Source: Thermodesulfobacteriota bacterium (GTDB lineage: Bacteria; Desulfobacterota; WTBG01; CAIYCZ01; CAIRTM01). Taken from it: 44,339 bases of DNA. The position numbers and the translations under genes were made by a program. Within the stretch, counting starts at the first letter, position 1, and each line of letters opens with the position of its first letter. The stretch spans positions 1-44,339 of the forward strand of contig JANQGV010000231.1 in NCBI GenBank assembly GCA_028282925.1, given 5' to 3'. The notes below the pieces were generated by a model that saw only the letters and a list, made by a program, of their open reading frames with translations, was not told where the DNA came from and searched no databases. Below are positions 17,332-26,758 of this stretch, piece after piece.

Positions 17332-18474
17332 TTATGCGTCGTGGTTAACCTGGAAATCGCGGGGTCGATCATCGCTTAAGTCAACGATGGTGTAGGCCAG
17401 CCTGTCGATATTTTCCGCTTCAAAAAGCTTGAGAATTTTCAGGTTGATATTTTCACGCACCTGCTCATGCTCTTTCCAGTCGGTGGTCTTGGTGAAATAG
17501 TAGAGCCGGATAGAGCGGGCATTGCCTTCCATGGTGCGGAAGTTTACCATATGAAATTCCTGATGAATGTCCGGATCGTTTTCAATCGTCGAACGGATTC
17601 CGGTAAGGATGCGTTCTGTTTTTTCGGCGGAAATGCCGTCGATTTTGAAGGTGTACTTAACCCGCCGTTTGTACATCCTGGACCAGTTCTTGACAACCGC
17701 ACTTGCAATGACGGCATTGGGAACAATGGAAACGGTTTTATCAAAGTTCCTGAATGTGGTACTGCGAATACCGATAGCTTCAACATCGGAATCCACTACG
17801 GAGCCGTCATCCAACTGTACCCAGTCGCCTTCCCTGAAAAGATTGTCGATATAGATAACGGCGCAGCCGAACCAGTTGGCAATGATGTCTTTAAACACAA
17901 GACCAAGTGTCAGGCCCATACCTCCCAGCAGGCCGATCAGAGATGTTGCCGACATACCCAGGAATATTTCTGCACCCTTTATAACGGCGACAAGAATCGC
18001 CAGCAATTTAATGACTTTGGTTATGTAGGGCAGCAGCAGGTCGTCAAGTTCGGACATTGTCCGCCGGGTGATTTTTTCCAAAAAAATGGTAAACACATCG
18101 GCGCTACGGTATATGAACCAGCAGAGTATGATTACCAGGAAAAACTGGAGGATGCTTTGCAGTATTTCATCGAGGCCCGGATTGATATAGGAAACAAGCA
18201 GGATGCGCACAAGCATAAATCCGGCCAGCACAATTAAGGCGCCGAGGGGTTTTTCCAGAACGGTGAGCAACGTGTCGTCAAGTTCGGTGGCTGTGCGGGC
18301 GGCAAGTCTTTTCAGATAGTTGATTATCAGGATCGAAAAAAGCTGCCGAAAAACAAGAGTGACAAAAATAATACCCAGGACGGCAAGGCCGGTGGGTGCC
18401 GGTATGCCGAAAACAACTGTGTCCGGTTGAAGAATAAAAGGAAGATTGTCGAAAAAGTCGGATGCGTTTTTCAT
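17332..18474 (-). CDS. Mechanosensitive ion channel of the MscS family
   Basis: A 380-residue inner-membrane channel, likely opening under membrane tension to release solutes on osmotic downshock. Five hydrophobic helices are visible at about 26-50, 77-95, 108-125, 152-172 and 178-200. The pore-lining helix has the Gly/Ala pattern GLLGGMGLTLGLVFKDI, followed by the MscS beta domain (NLFREGDWVQLDDG, then GIRSTTFRNFDKTVSIVPN). With two helices more than the classic three-helix MscS, it belongs to the mid-size MscS-like group. It lies 21 bp downstream of a PilZ gene on the same strand, suggesting joint expression. Confidence 0.92.
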   Translation of the reverse strand: MKNASDFFDNLPFILQPDTVVFGIPAPTGLAVLGIIFVTLVFRQLFSILIINYLKRLAARTATELDDTLLTVLEKPLGALIVLAGFMLVRILLVSYINPGLDEILQSILQFFLVIILCWFIYRSADVFTIFLEKITRRTMSELDDLLLPYITKVIKLLAILVAVIKGAEIFLGMSATSLIGLLGGMGLTLGLVFKDIIANWFGCAVIYIDNLFREGDWVQLDDGSVVDSDVEAIGIRSTTFRNFDKTVSIVPNAVIASAVVKNWSRMYKRRVKYTFKIDGISAEKTERILTGIRSTIENDPDIHQEFHMVNFRTMEGNARSIRLYYFTKTTDWKEHEQVRENINLKILKLFEAENIDRLAYTIVDLSDDRPRDFQVNHDA

Positions 18475-18495
18475 TATCAGAGCATTGTCAGAATG

Positions 18496-18852
18496 TCACC
18501 TGCCGGATCCAGCAGAGGAAAGCTCCTCGTCAATCGCGTCGGGGTCGGTAGTGTTGTATTGAACGAGCCGTTTCAGATGATAAAAACTGTCTTCATCCAT
18601 GCCGCTGAAATAGATGCCCGTCCCGTCACTCCGGGTTCTCAAGATCTTCCCTTCCAACGTAATGGTAATTTCCTCATTCAAGGTAATCTCCACTGTGCAG
18701 GTTTCTCCCACAGTGAAATGGGTATCCGGCGGACAAAGCATTCCCCGCAGACTTATGTTTTTTGTTTTAATGGGAATTTTTTGACCCTGGGTGGTAACGA
18801 CGACTTCGAAGGTGACTGGAACACGTGTCTGTTTTCTTCTTTCATTTTCCAT
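18496..18852 (-). CDS. PilZ domain protein (c-di-GMP receptor)
   Basis: A 118-residue single-domain PilZ protein. Both c-di-GMP binding motifs are present: the RxxxR of R6 to R10 (RKQTR) at the N-terminal switch, and the D/NxSxxG motif as N32-I-S34-L-R-G37 on the first strands. It therefore probably binds the second messenger and controls a partner by contact. Standing just upstream of, and codirectional with, a mechanosensitive channel gene, it may regulate that channel or envelope stress responses, but this is inference from position only. Confidence 0.9.
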   Translation of the reverse strand: MENERRKQTRVPVTFEVVVTTQGQKIPIKTKNISLRGMLCPPDTHFTVGETCTVEITLNEEITITLEGKILRTRSDGTGIYFSGMDEDSFYHLKRLVQYNTTDPDAIDEELSSAGSGR

Positions 18853-18976
18853 AGAAAGAGCCTCATGTTGGATTTGGTATATATATGAAAGTAATAATAA
18901 AAAAAAATAAATAAAACAATGTTTTTTTGTTATAAAAAAATGCTATCTAAATGCTAAATATATCCATAAGGCACTT

Positions 18977-18994
18977 CCCGGAAACCGTTCCGGG
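18977..18994. promoter_or_regulatory. Palindrome in the pilZ / synthase-like divergent gap
   Basis: CCCGGAA (18977-18983) and TTCCGGG (18988-18994) form a perfect 7-bp stem with a 4-nt loop about 50 nt before the rightward gene. The rest of the 191-bp gap is A/T-rich. It might be a protein-binding operator or a leader hairpin. Confidence 0.35.
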
Positions 18995-19043
18995 GAACTA
19001 TATGAAATACGTTTAGATTTACTTCTATGGAGGTGTCGGCGTT

Positions 19044-21350
19044 TTGGCCTATTCGGTTTTAACCGCGCTTTATTTTCTCATCGGTGCTTATGCTTTGGCA
19101 GCCCAAGTGTATTTTATCAGAGAGCTGCTGGTGGTGTTTTTCGGTAATGAGCTTTGCCTGGGGGTGGTTTTTGCGGCTTGGTTTGCCGGTGTCGGTTTCG
19201 GTGCCCGAACCGGAGGGTGGATTGGGGCCAAAATCCGTAACCAGGAATGTGCATTTGTTATCCATGTGCTCATTTTGGCTCTTCTCCCCCTTGTGCTGAT
19301 TCCCTGTATGCGATGCATGCTGGTGCTCTTTGATGTAGAACCGGGGGCGTACGCATCATTGAAGCAGATGCTGTCAGGCGCGGCACTTGCCCTGTGTCCG
19401 TTCAGCTTTATGGTCGGGCTTCTGTTTCCGCTGGCTTGCCGGATATTGATACGTGACCGCGATCCGGACAGCGGCAGTATCGGATGGATTTATGTTTGGG
19501 AGTCAGTGGGAAGCCTTGTAGGCGGTTTTCTGATTTCCTTTGTTTTGATCCCCCGGATTGCGCCCATGGTTGTTTTTGCCTGGGGTGCTCTGCTCATGTG
19601 CGTGTGCTGCCTCCTGTATGTATACAGCCAGGCCGATACCGGCCGGATGCACTGGTTGAAAGCTGTTCTGATGCTCTTCATTGTGACTGATGCCGTTGCA
19701 GTCGGCTCAGGCGGCTGGGAAGCCGCCGACAGATACCTGAATGGTATCCGTTGGAAAACATTTCATTCAGGTCTGCGTATTGTCGACTCTGCAGATTCGC
19801 GTTATCAGCATATTGTCCTGGCTGAAGGCGGCGGTCAGTACAGTCTGTATTCAAATGGTTTGTTAGTGTCCAGCTTTCCCGATGCATATCAATCGTCGCT
19901 TAAAGCCCATTTTTACCTGTGCCAACATCCTGCCCCCGGGCAGGTTTTGATGATAGGTGAAACCTCCGGAGGATTTATCAGGGAAGTATTAAAACACCCG
20001 GTTGAGTCGGTTACCTGTATTGAGCTGGATCCAACAATTCCCGCAATGGTGCGGCCGTATCTTACTTCTGAAGACAGTAGGGCACTGCGTGATGAACGGG
20101 TGACGTTTTCCTACATGGATGGCCGCCGTTATGTGAAAGAGACCTTCAAGCGTTATGATCTGGTTATGGTACATGTGCCCGATCCCGCAACCGCACTTCT
20201 CAATAGATACTTCACCATTGAATTTTTCAGGGAAGTGCGAAATATACTTAATGAGGGCGGGGTGTTTATTATCGGCATGTCCTCAACCGAACACTATATC
20301 GACCGACAAACGGCTGACTACAATGCATCAATATTTCGGGGATTCGTCGATGTCTTTCCGTATGTGGTGGCTGTTCCGGGTGAGCGTAATCACTTTATTG
20401 CCTCGACACGCAAGGGGGCTTTTTCCTCCGATCCATCTGTGCTTACCGAGCGATACCAAGAGCGCCGTATTGTCACGCGCCATTTTACGCCGGAACTGTT
20501 TACCTGGATTGTTCAGCAGGAAAAGATCGACTTTTTGCAGCAGAAATTGTTCCGCTCGGAGCCGCCACCGTTGAACAGGGACTTTCACCCAATTACCTAT
20601 TACTTGAACCTTGTTCTGTGGGAAAATATCTTCGGGGAGCGGGGAGTGGAGTCGATTCTCGATATGCTGTACGCAAAAAGAGTCCGGCTGGTTTTTGTTG
20701 TCATGGCGATAATCGCCATGATTCTGTTTTTGCTGCTGTGCAAAAAAGATGGAAGCGCTTTCGAGAAATACAGCATATGCTGGGTAATAGGTTCGACGGG
20801 TTATGCAGGCATGGCGCTGGAGCTGATTCTGCTTTTCATGTTTCAGAATTTTTACGGGTATATTTATAAGCAGATCGGAATTATCATTGCCCTGTTCATG
20901 ATTGGAATTGCCCTGGGAAGTTGCGGAATGCGTTGGTATCTTAACAGATGCGGAGGGGCGGCCTTGCCGCTGGTACGACTGCTGGAAGCCGGTATTTGTA
21001 TATACTGTCTGGTTGTGCCTCTCGTATTGTACGCCTTTGCCGGTTCTTTGTTCGACTCAAAGAGCCTTTTTTTCAGCATGCAGTATCTTTTTTATATTCT
21101 TATACTGGTTATCGGCCTCTTTGTGGGGCTGGAATTTCCTCTTGCCTGTCATCTGCTCATAGGTGCAGGGCATGAAGGGGGCCGGGTGGCCGGATGGATT
21201 GATGCGGCAGATCACGCGGGTGCGTGTTTTGGAGCATTTTTAACCGGCATCCTTTTTGTTCCCTTGGTGGGCGTGTATGCATCCTGTTTTATTGCAGCAG
21301 GGCTGAAGGTTTTTTCGCTGGTCTTGCTTTGGCGGCAGCCCAATAATTGA
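19044..21350 (+). CDS. Membrane protein with spermidine-synthase-like domain
   Basis: A 768-residue protein with three parts: about six or seven N-terminal membrane helices (1-225), a soluble spermidine-synthase-like Rossmann domain (about 235-500), and a second block of five or six helices (550-760). The cofactor loop reads MIGETSGGF (near 302) where polyamine synthases have a GGGDGG-like loop; the acidic ELD follows at the expected place. The segment equivalent to the catalytic D-x-TDP reads VHVPDP (near 376), so the usual catalytic Asp is replaced. A TTG start is used, preceded by GGAGG 10 nt upstream; no in-frame ATG lies near. It is thus probably not a genuine polyamine synthase but a methyltransferase-fold membrane protein of unknown role. 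Confidence 0.75.
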   Translation: MAYSVLTALYFLIGAYALAAQVYFIRELLVVFFGNELCLGVVFAAWFAGVGFGARTGGWIGAKIRNQECAFVIHVLILALLPLVLIPCMRCMLVLFDVEPGAYASLKQMLSGAALALCPFSFMVGLLFPLACRILIRDRDPDSGSIGWIYVWESVGSLVGGFLISFVLIPRIAPMVVFAWGALLMCVCCLLYVYSQADTGRMHWLKAVLMLFIVTDAVAVGSGGWEAADRYLNGIRWKTFHSGLRIVDSADSRYQHIVLAEGGGQYSLYSNGLLVSSFPDAYQSSLKAHFYLCQHPAPGQVLMIGETSGGFIREVLKHPVESVTCIELDPTIPAMVRPYLTSEDSRALRDERVTFSYMDGRRYVKETFKRYDLVMVHVPDPATALLNRYFTIEFFREVRNILNEGGVFIIGMSSTEHYIDRQTADYNASIFRGFVDVFPYVVAVPGERNHFIASTRKGAFSSDPSVLTERYQERRIVTRHFTPELFTWIVQQEKIDFLQQKLFRSEPPPLNRDFHPITYYLNLVLWENIFGERGVESILDMLYAKRVRLVFVVMAIIAMILFLLLCKKDGSAFEKYSICWVIGSTGYAGMALELILLFMFQNFYGYIYKQIGIIIALFMIGIALGSCGMRWYLNRCGGAALPLVRLLEAGICIYCLVVPLVLYAFAGSLFDSKSLFFSMQYLFYILILVIGLFVGLEFPLACHLLIGAGHEGGRVAGWIDAADHAGACFGAFLTGILFVPLVGVYASCFIAAGLKVFSLVLLWRQPNN

Positions 21351-21377
21351 TAAAAGGCCAGCTTTTGCAAATCGGTA

Positions 21378-21425
21378 TTTTATATAAAAGTTATTTAGTT
21401 TTAAATTATATAAAATAGTTTTTTT
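21378..21425 (+). terminator. A/T-rich hairpin with T-run after the synthase-like gene
   Basis: TTTTATATAA (21378-21387) is a perfect inverted match to TTATATAAAA (21406-21415), followed by seven T (21419-21425). Because the stem is only A/T it may be weak as a terminator; it could also simply be promoter-type A/T-rich DNA before the small genes. Confidence 0.35.
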
Positions 21426-21580
21426 ATATATAAAAAAATAAAAAATTAGGTTGTGTGATACTCGAAATGTATTAAAGTAATCAGCCATAACTGCCGATAG
21501 TATTATCCGTCGGAAAGAGTAAATCCGATGATGTATATGCATGCCAAGGGGGCCGGGGCCTTAATCTTACAAAACGGACT

Positions 21581-21880
21581 ATGAAAATAACGGCAGACAG
21601 CATTTCCGAAAAACCGGCAGGCGTTGTTTCCAACAATTCCAATGCTCCTTTGAGATCTGTTGCTGATGCACGGCAGGAAGATCGGGTCGATATATCTTCT
21701 GAAAGCCTTGCATTGATTACAGCAGAAAACAAAATTGCTTCGGAGACAGAGGTTTTTGATGTTCAAACGGCCGAAGCAGTGATGAACCGCATTAACGATG
21801 CCTTGCTGCAACGTCCTGAGACTGCTTCAGGTGTCCATAGATTTCATGCTGGAAAAGTACGTTTTCTGTCCGAGAAATAA
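21581..21880 (+). CDS. Small protein, function unknown (possibly FlgM-like)
   Basis: A 99-residue hydrophilic protein without signal peptide or membrane helix. The stretch DRVDISSESLALI (about residues 34-46) resembles the D-x-V-x-(I/L)-S-x-x-A segment common in FlgM and other small flagellar proteins. A helical C-terminal half follows (TAEAVMNRINDALLQ). That similarity is short and I would not assign anti-sigma function from it. ATG start without a strong ribosome site (acaaaacggactatg). A second small gene follows after 21 nt, suggesting a two-gene unit. Confidence 0.5.
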   Translation: MKITADSISEKPAGVVSNNSNAPLRSVADARQEDRVDISSESLALITAENKIASETEVFDVQTAEAVMNRINDALLQRPETASGVHRFHAGKVRFLSEK

Positions 21881-21901
21881 CATTTTTTGTATCGTTATAC
21901 T

Positions 21902-22105
21902 ATGAAGGTTACTACAAGCAAAGCCCATCATTTGATTGCACGTAAACATATACAGTCGCAGCGGTCCAAATCGAACATGAGCACTCCACCGGTTGAAGAA
22001 GCCGAAAGCGGCAACAGCACAGCGAAAAAACTGCTGATTGAAAAGACGCTGGATAGTGTGTTTGAAAGGCTGGCAAAGAGGCCGGCCGCTTCTTCCGAGA
22101 AATAG
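21902..22105 (+). CDS. Small basic protein, function unknown
   Basis: A 67-residue product rich in Lys, Ser and Ala, with an N-terminal basic half (KAHHLIARKHIQSQRSKSN) and a helical C-terminal half (AKKLLIEKTLDSVFERLAKR). No known motif is seen. It follows the 99-residue gene by 21 nt on the same strand and precedes the convergent epimerase gene by 160 bp. The start is the ATG at 21902; a TTG at 21887 would add five residues. Its coding status rests on position and composition only. Confidence 0.4.
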   Translation: MKVTTSKAHHLIARKHIQSQRSKSNMSTPPVEEAESGNSTAKKLLIEKTLDSVFERLAKRPAASSEK

Positions 22106-22264
22106 TAAAATCAATCTATACTACCATACTGTTCCCATACGGACATTTTTTTCAGGGTAAGAACTTCGTTCCAGGTCAGGAATGTCTGGAGAGCGGGATT
22201 GTTGATTGGGTACAGGCTTACATCTTGACGATATGTTTTCACCGGTGCAGCGGCACCGCCCCTC

Positions 22265-23323
22265 TTATATGTTGTAAAAGGTACGATACCAGGCAATAAA
22301 CTGCTCAATTCCCTTTTTGATCGGTGTGTTTGGTTTGTATCCCATATCTGCCATGAGATCATCCACATCGGCCCATGTGGCAGGGACATCGCCGGGTTGG
22401 ATCGGTAAAAGATTTTTTGCAGCTTGTTTGCCCAGGGTTTCTTCGATTGCACTGATGAAATCCATCAATTTAACCGGGTTATTGTTTCCGATGTTATAGA
22501 TCTTATAGGGAGCGCAGCTTGATCCCGGATCCGGTTTTTTCCCGGTCCAATCCGGGTTCCCTTGAGGTGGGTTGTCGATGACACGTACCACGCCTTCAAT
22601 AATATCATCAATATACGTAAAATCCCTTTGCATGTTGCCGTTGTTATAGACATCAATCGGTTTGCCTTCAAGAATAGCCTTTGTAAAGATGAAGAGTGCC
22701 ATATCCGGCCGTCCCCAGGGGCCGTATACCGTAAAAAAGCGGAGGCCGGTGGTGGGAATACCGTAGAGATGGCTGTAGGTGTGGGCCATAAGTTCATTGC
22801 TTTTTTTGCTGACGGCATAGAGGCTTACCGGGTGGTCCACATTGTGATGTGTTGAAAAGGGCATTTCCTCATTGAGCCCATACACACTGGAACTGCTGGC
22901 GTATGCAAGGTGCTTGACGTTATGGTGACGGCATGCTTCCAGTATATTGATAAACCCGGTGATGTTGCTTTCGGTATATGCGTACGGATTGGTAAGCGAG
23001 TACCTGACTCCTGCCTGGGCCGCAAGATTACATACGCTGTCGAATTGGTGCTTTGAGAAGAGTTTAAATAGGTGTTCACGGTCTTCCAGGTTAAGCTGAA
23101 TGAAGCTGTAAGAAGGGTGTCTCGAGCTTTGCGCCAGGGTTGCATATGAAAGTGAATCGGGGGCAATTCCTGTCTCCACCAAACGCCCGTGTTTCAACCG
23201 GGGATCGTAGTAATCATTTATGCTGTCGAGCCCTACAACTTCATCTCCCCGATCAAGGAGCCGTTTCGCGAGATGAAAGCCGATAAATCCTGCGGTTCCG
23301 GTTACCAGTATTTTTTGTGCCAT
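22265..23323 (-). CDS. NAD-dependent epimerase, UDP-glucuronate 4-epimerase type
   Basis: A 352-residue extended SDR enzyme of the CapI/LspL group, probably interconverting UDP-glucuronate and UDP-galacturonate. The cofactor motif GTAGFIG is at residues 9-15. The group-typical [14 protein letters not shown] follows at about 33-46, and the catalytic YAVSK is near 168, with [16 protein letters not shown] after it. It lies 27 bp downstream of the UDP-glucose dehydrogenase gene on the same strand, so the pair would convert UDP-glucose to UDP-GlcA and then UDP-GalA. A closely related GlcNAc-type 4-epimerase cannot be excluded by eye. Confidence 0.9.
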   Translation of the reverse strand: MAQKILVTGTAGFIGFHLAKRLLDRGDEVVGLDSINDYYDPRLKHGRLVETGIAPDSLSYATLAQSSRHPSYSFIQLNLEDREHLFKLFSKHQFDSVCNLAAQAGVRYSLTNPYAYTESNITGFINILEACRHHNVKHLAYASSSSVYGLNEEMPFSTHHNVDHPVSLYAVSKKSNELMAHTYSHLYGIPTTGLRFFTVYGPWGRPDMALFIFTKAILEGKPIDVYNNGNMQRDFTYIDDIIEGVVRVIDNPPQGNPDWTGKKPDPGSSCAPYKIYNIGNNNPVKLMDFISAIEETLGKQAAKNLLPIQPGDVPATWADVDDLMADMGYKPNTPIKKGIEQFIAWYRTFYNI

Positions 23324-23350
23324 GGCTGTATTCCCGCTTACAATAGTCGG

Positions 23351-24736
23351 TTAGAAATGTTTTCGGGGTGGTGCTCCAATCGTAAAGACGTTAAAACCTA
23401 TTTTGTACAGACGATCGTGATCAAGGATGTTGCGTCCGTCAAAAATGAACGCCGGCTTTTCCATGCTTTGGAATATCTTCTCGTAATCAAGCGTTTTATA
23501 TTCATCCCACTCGGTCAGTATGGCAATGGCATGCGCGCCCTGGGCAGCTTCATAAACGTTTTCTGTGAATTCTATGTTGCCGGCAATGTCTTTCAGGTCA
23601 AGTTTTGCGTTGTCTAGGGCTTTGGGATCGGTGATGGCAACCTGAGCGCATTCAGCAATTAAGTTTTTCGTAACGTGTATTGCCGGCGATTCACGTGTGT
23701 CGCCGGTGTTGGCTTTAAAGGCAAACCCGAAGAGCGCAATACGTTTTTCGGCAACCGTGTTGAACATGACTTTGATCATATTGGTGACAAAGCGTTGCTC
23801 CTGATATTCATTCATGCTGACAACCGACTCCCAATACCGGGCAACTTCATGCAGCCCATAATGCTCGCAGATATATACAAGGTTGAGTATGTCTTTTTTG
23901 AAACAGGACCCGCCGAAACCGACACTGGCATTTAAGAATTTCGGGCCGATTCTACTGTCTGTTCCGATGGCCCGGGCCACCTCGGCAACATTGGCCTCGG
24001 TTACTTCGCACAAAGCAGAGATGCTGTTTATTGATGATATACGCTGGGCCAGAAAGGCGTTGGCAACCAGTTTTGAGAGTTCGGCGCTCCAGAGGTTGCT
24101 CGTAATGATTCGTTCGCGCGGAACCCAGTTGGCGTAGATGTCGACAATTGCCTGCCGTGCCTTCAGACCGCTTTCAGTTTCGTGCGACCCGATTAGGATG
24201 CGGTCCGGATTTTCCATGTCCTGAATTGCCGACCCTTCCGCAAGAAATTCCGGATTTGAAATAACTTCAAATTTGAGACCGTTGGCGTTTGCATCAAGGA
24301 TGCGTTCCATGGCATGAGCGGTGCGTACCGGAAGCGTGCTTTTTTCAACAATAATTTTGTCTGATTCGGAGACTTTTAAAATATTACGGGCTGTCTTTTC
24401 CCAGAACTGTAAATCAGCGGCTTTTCCTTCGCCTTCCCCATACGTTTTTGTAGGTGTGTTTACAGAAACAAAAATAATATCGGCTTTTTTGATGTTGTTA
24501 TCTATGTCGGTGGAAAAGAAGAGGTTTTTATTGCGCGCCTGCTTTACAACCTCAAGTAACCCTGGTTCATATATGGGCAGGTTGTCCGTCTGCCAGGCTT
24601 TGATTCTGGCCTCATTAATGTCGACGATGGTAACCTCGTATTGGGGGCATTTAGCGGCAATCATGGCCATTGTCGGTCCGCCGACGTAGCCTGCGCCGAT
24701 GCATAAAATCCTTTTTTCAAAATTGCCTGTTGTCAT
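23351..24736 (-). CDS. ugd: UDP-glucose 6-dehydrogenase
   Basis: A 461-residue enzyme oxidising UDP-glucose twice with NAD to UDP-glucuronate. The N-terminal [14 protein letters not shown] binds [20 protein letters not shown] is typical of the animal-like subgroup, and the catalytic Cys lies in [10 protein letters not shown] near residue 278. [17 protein letters not shown] belongs to the C-terminal UDP-binding domain. I take the ATG at 24736 rather than the GTG at 24748, because the GGAG ribosome site lies 11 nt before the ATG but only 1 nt before the GTG. First gene of a leftward pair with the epimerase. Confidence 0.94.
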   Translation of the reverse strand: MTTGNFEKRILCIGAGYVGGPTMAMIAAKCPQYEVTIVDINEARIKAWQTDNLPIYEPGLLEVVKQARNKNLFFSTDIDNNIKKADIIFVSVNTPTKTYGEGEGKAADLQFWEKTARNILKVSESDKIIVEKSTLPVRTAHAMERILDANANGLKFEVISNPEFLAEGSAIQDMENPDRILIGSHETESGLKARQAIVDIYANWVPRERIITSNLWSAELSKLVANAFLAQRISSINSISALCEVTEANVAEVARAIGTDSRIGPKFLNASVGFGGSCFKKDILNLVYICEHYGLHEVARYWESVVSMNEYQEQRFVTNMIKVMFNTVAEKRIALFGFAFKANTGDTRESPAIHVTKNLIAECAQVAITDPKALDNAKLDLKDIAGNIEFTENVYEAAQGAHAIAILTEWDEYKTLDYEKIFQSMEKPAFIFDGRNILDHDRLYKIGFNVFTIGAPPRKHF

Positions 24737-24898
24737 AGGTGAACACACTCCTGCATTTTATCAAAATTTATAATGGGTGGTGGTCTGATAAGATATATAT
24801 CAAATTGATTACTCAAACTTGTAAATTATATGATTTTTTTATGTTTTGTTCAATTGAAAAAATGATTTAATGTCGATTTGACAAAATATTTGTTTTTA

Positions 24899-24927
24899 TT
24901 GACATGAAGAGGGCTGTACTATACATT
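24899..24927 (+). promoter_or_regulatory. Candidate promoter of the second nucleotide-sugar dehydrogenase gene
   Basis: A perfect TTGACA (24899-24904) is followed after 17 nt by TACATT (24922-24927), or after 15 nt by TATACA, within an A/T-rich divergent region. Another TTGACA at 24878-24883 has no good partner. It reads towards the gene starting at 25004. Confidence 0.4.
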
Positions 24928-25003
24928 TATTAAACTATAAACCACCCTTTATAAAATCCTTATTTTCACATAAATCGAGAGAATCATGAAAGGAGTAGGC
25001 CTT

Positions 25004-26635
25004 ATGGAACGGTACTCTGTGGGCCCCGATGGTCAAAAGTATTTATTGCCGGGAACTGAAGAGCACAAAACAGAGCTTGACAGGATTAAAGCCATAGTAG
25101 ATCAGCAGAGAGCCCAGGGGCGAGAGATAGTAGTTGTAATGGGATTAGGTTTTGTAGGCTCCGTTATGGCTGCAGTGGTGGCAGATAGCGAAAACGAAGA
25201 CGGCAGCCCGAATAAATTTGTAATCGGTATGCAGCGTCCCAGCCCGAGAAGTTTCTGGAAGATCCATTATATAAATAAGGGTGTTCCTCCGGTGAACTCT
25301 GAAGATCCCAAAGTCGATGAGATAATAGCCCGGACGGTTAATGAAAAGAAAACATTTATTGCAACCTATACCTACGATGTCCTCAGCCTTGCCGATGTTG
25401 TGGTCGTGGACGTACAGTGTGATTATATTAAGGAGTGCCTTGGCGATGTTGAAAAGGGCTATGCAGACATAAAAGCGCTTGAGTCTTCCCTAGCGGTTAT
25501 TGCAGACAAGATTCCACCGGAAGCCCTGGTGCTGATAGAAACAACAGTACCCCCGGGTACCACAGAGCAGATCGCGTATCCAACCATGAAAAAGATTTTC
25601 AAGAAGAGAGGTATTTCCGCAGAACCGTTATTGGCTCACAGCTATGAGCGGGTGATGCCCGGACGGGAATATGTCGACAGCATTCAGAACTTCTGGCGGG
25701 TCTGCAGTGGTATCAACGATGAAGCACGCAATCGGGTGGAAGCATTTTTGACGGATGTGCTGAATACAAAAGACTATCCGCTGACGGTTATGGACAAGCC
25801 GATTGAATCTGAAACGGCAAAAATTGTTGAAAACAGTTTCAGGGCGGCCATGCTTGCCTTTCTTGATGAATGGAGTGTTTTTGCCGAACGAAACGGCGTG
25901 GATCTTGTAAAAGTCATCAACGCTATCAAGATGCGACCGACCCATAACAATATCATATTTCCCGGCCCGGGTATCGGGGGCTATTGTCTTCCCAAAGACG
26001 GTGGGCTCGGCATGTGGGCTTACCGGCACCTTATGGGGTTCGAAGACGATATTTTTCAAATGACCGAGATGGCCATCAATATTAACGATACGCGCGCGCT
26101 CCGAGTTGCGCAGTTGGCCCGCGATGCCTTGAGAAATATGAACAAACCGATAGCCGCTGCAGAGATTTTATTGCTGGGGGCTGCCTATCGCCAGGATGTC
26201 GGTGATACCCGCTACAGCGGGTCGGAGCTTGTTGTGCGGCGACTTACTGAGATGGGAGCAGAGTTGAAAGTCCACGATCCGTTTGTAGACCACTGGTGGG
26301 AGTTTGAAAGTCAGGAAAGCTATCCTGCCAGCGGACTCAGCTGGGCACGTTTTTTCAGGAATCAGGAAAAGCTTACCGACTTAAGAATTGACGACAGCCT
26401 GGAGCAGGCTTTGCATGATTCCGATGTTGTGATTTTTGCGGTTCCGCATGCGCCGTATCTCTCCATAGATCCAGACTGGCTTGTTGAAAAAGTGGGACAG
26501 CCAACCGCTATTATTGACTGCTTTGGCATATTGCCTGATGAAAAGATACGGAGGTATTTTGAACTGGGGTGCGAAGTGAAGGGTCTTGGAAGAGGGCATA
26601 TTAACAGGATAAAGAAAAACGTTTTAAAACGGTAG
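25004..26635 (+). CDS. Nucleotide-sugar dehydrogenase (UDP-glucose/GDP-mannose dehydrogenase family), long form
   Basis: A 543-residue NAD-dependent dehydrogenase that should oxidise C6 of a nucleotide sugar to the uronic acid. The fold markers are GLGFVGS near residue 47, ETTVPPGTTEQI near 182 (the TVPPGT loop), and the catalytic C328 in GPGIGGYCLPKD. It is about 100 residues longer than usual, with an N-terminal extension before the Rossmann motif and insertions such as GMQRPSPRSFWKIHYINKG. The ATG at 25004 has AAAGGAG 8 nt upstream, better than the ATG at 24986. Its substrate is open: UDP-GlcNAc-, UDP-Glc- or GDP-Man-type are all possible. It is divergent from ugd. Confidence 0.88.
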   Translation: MERYSVGPDGQKYLLPGTEEHKTELDRIKAIVDQQRAQGREIVVVMGLGFVGSVMAAVVADSENEDGSPNKFVIGMQRPSPRSFWKIHYINKGVPPVNSEDPKVDEIIARTVNEKKTFIATYTYDVLSLADVVVVDVQCDYIKECLGDVEKGYADIKALESSLAVIADKIPPEALVLIETTVPPGTTEQIAYPTMKKIFKKRGISAEPLLAHSYERVMPGREYVDSIQNFWRVCSGINDEARNRVEAFLTDVLNTKDYPLTVMDKPIESETAKIVENSFRAAMLAFLDEWSVFAERNGVDLVKVINAIKMRPTHNNIIFPGPGIGGYCLPKDGGLGMWAYRHLMGFEDDIFQMTEMAININDTRALRVAQLARDALRNMNKPIAAAEILLLGAAYRQDVGDTRYSGSELVVRRLTEMGAELKVHDPFVDHWWEFESQESYPASGLSWARFFRNQEKLTDLRIDDSLEQALHDSDVVIFAVPHAPYLSIDPDWLVEKVGQPTAIIDCFGILPDEKIRRYFELGCEVKGLGRGHINRIKKNVLKR

Positions 26636-26758
26636 CGGTTCAATACGGAGACTTGTAGCATTTTTGAGTACCGTACTACCGTAGATGCGCCAAACGGCTT
26701 GGTGTGAGTTTTTATTGTCTGGTTACCGGCGCGCCTGAAGATTACTATGGAGATGCGA

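Noticed and set aside
17467-18237. 256-codon rightward ORF opposite the MscS gene
   Set aside because: It is the antisense frame of a well-supported MscS channel; its translation has no domain or sensible composition.
22111-22452. 113-codon leftward ORF overlapping the epimerase C-terminus
   Set aside because: Two thirds overlap the epimerase in another frame; the remaining part has no motif and no start or ribosome site of its own.
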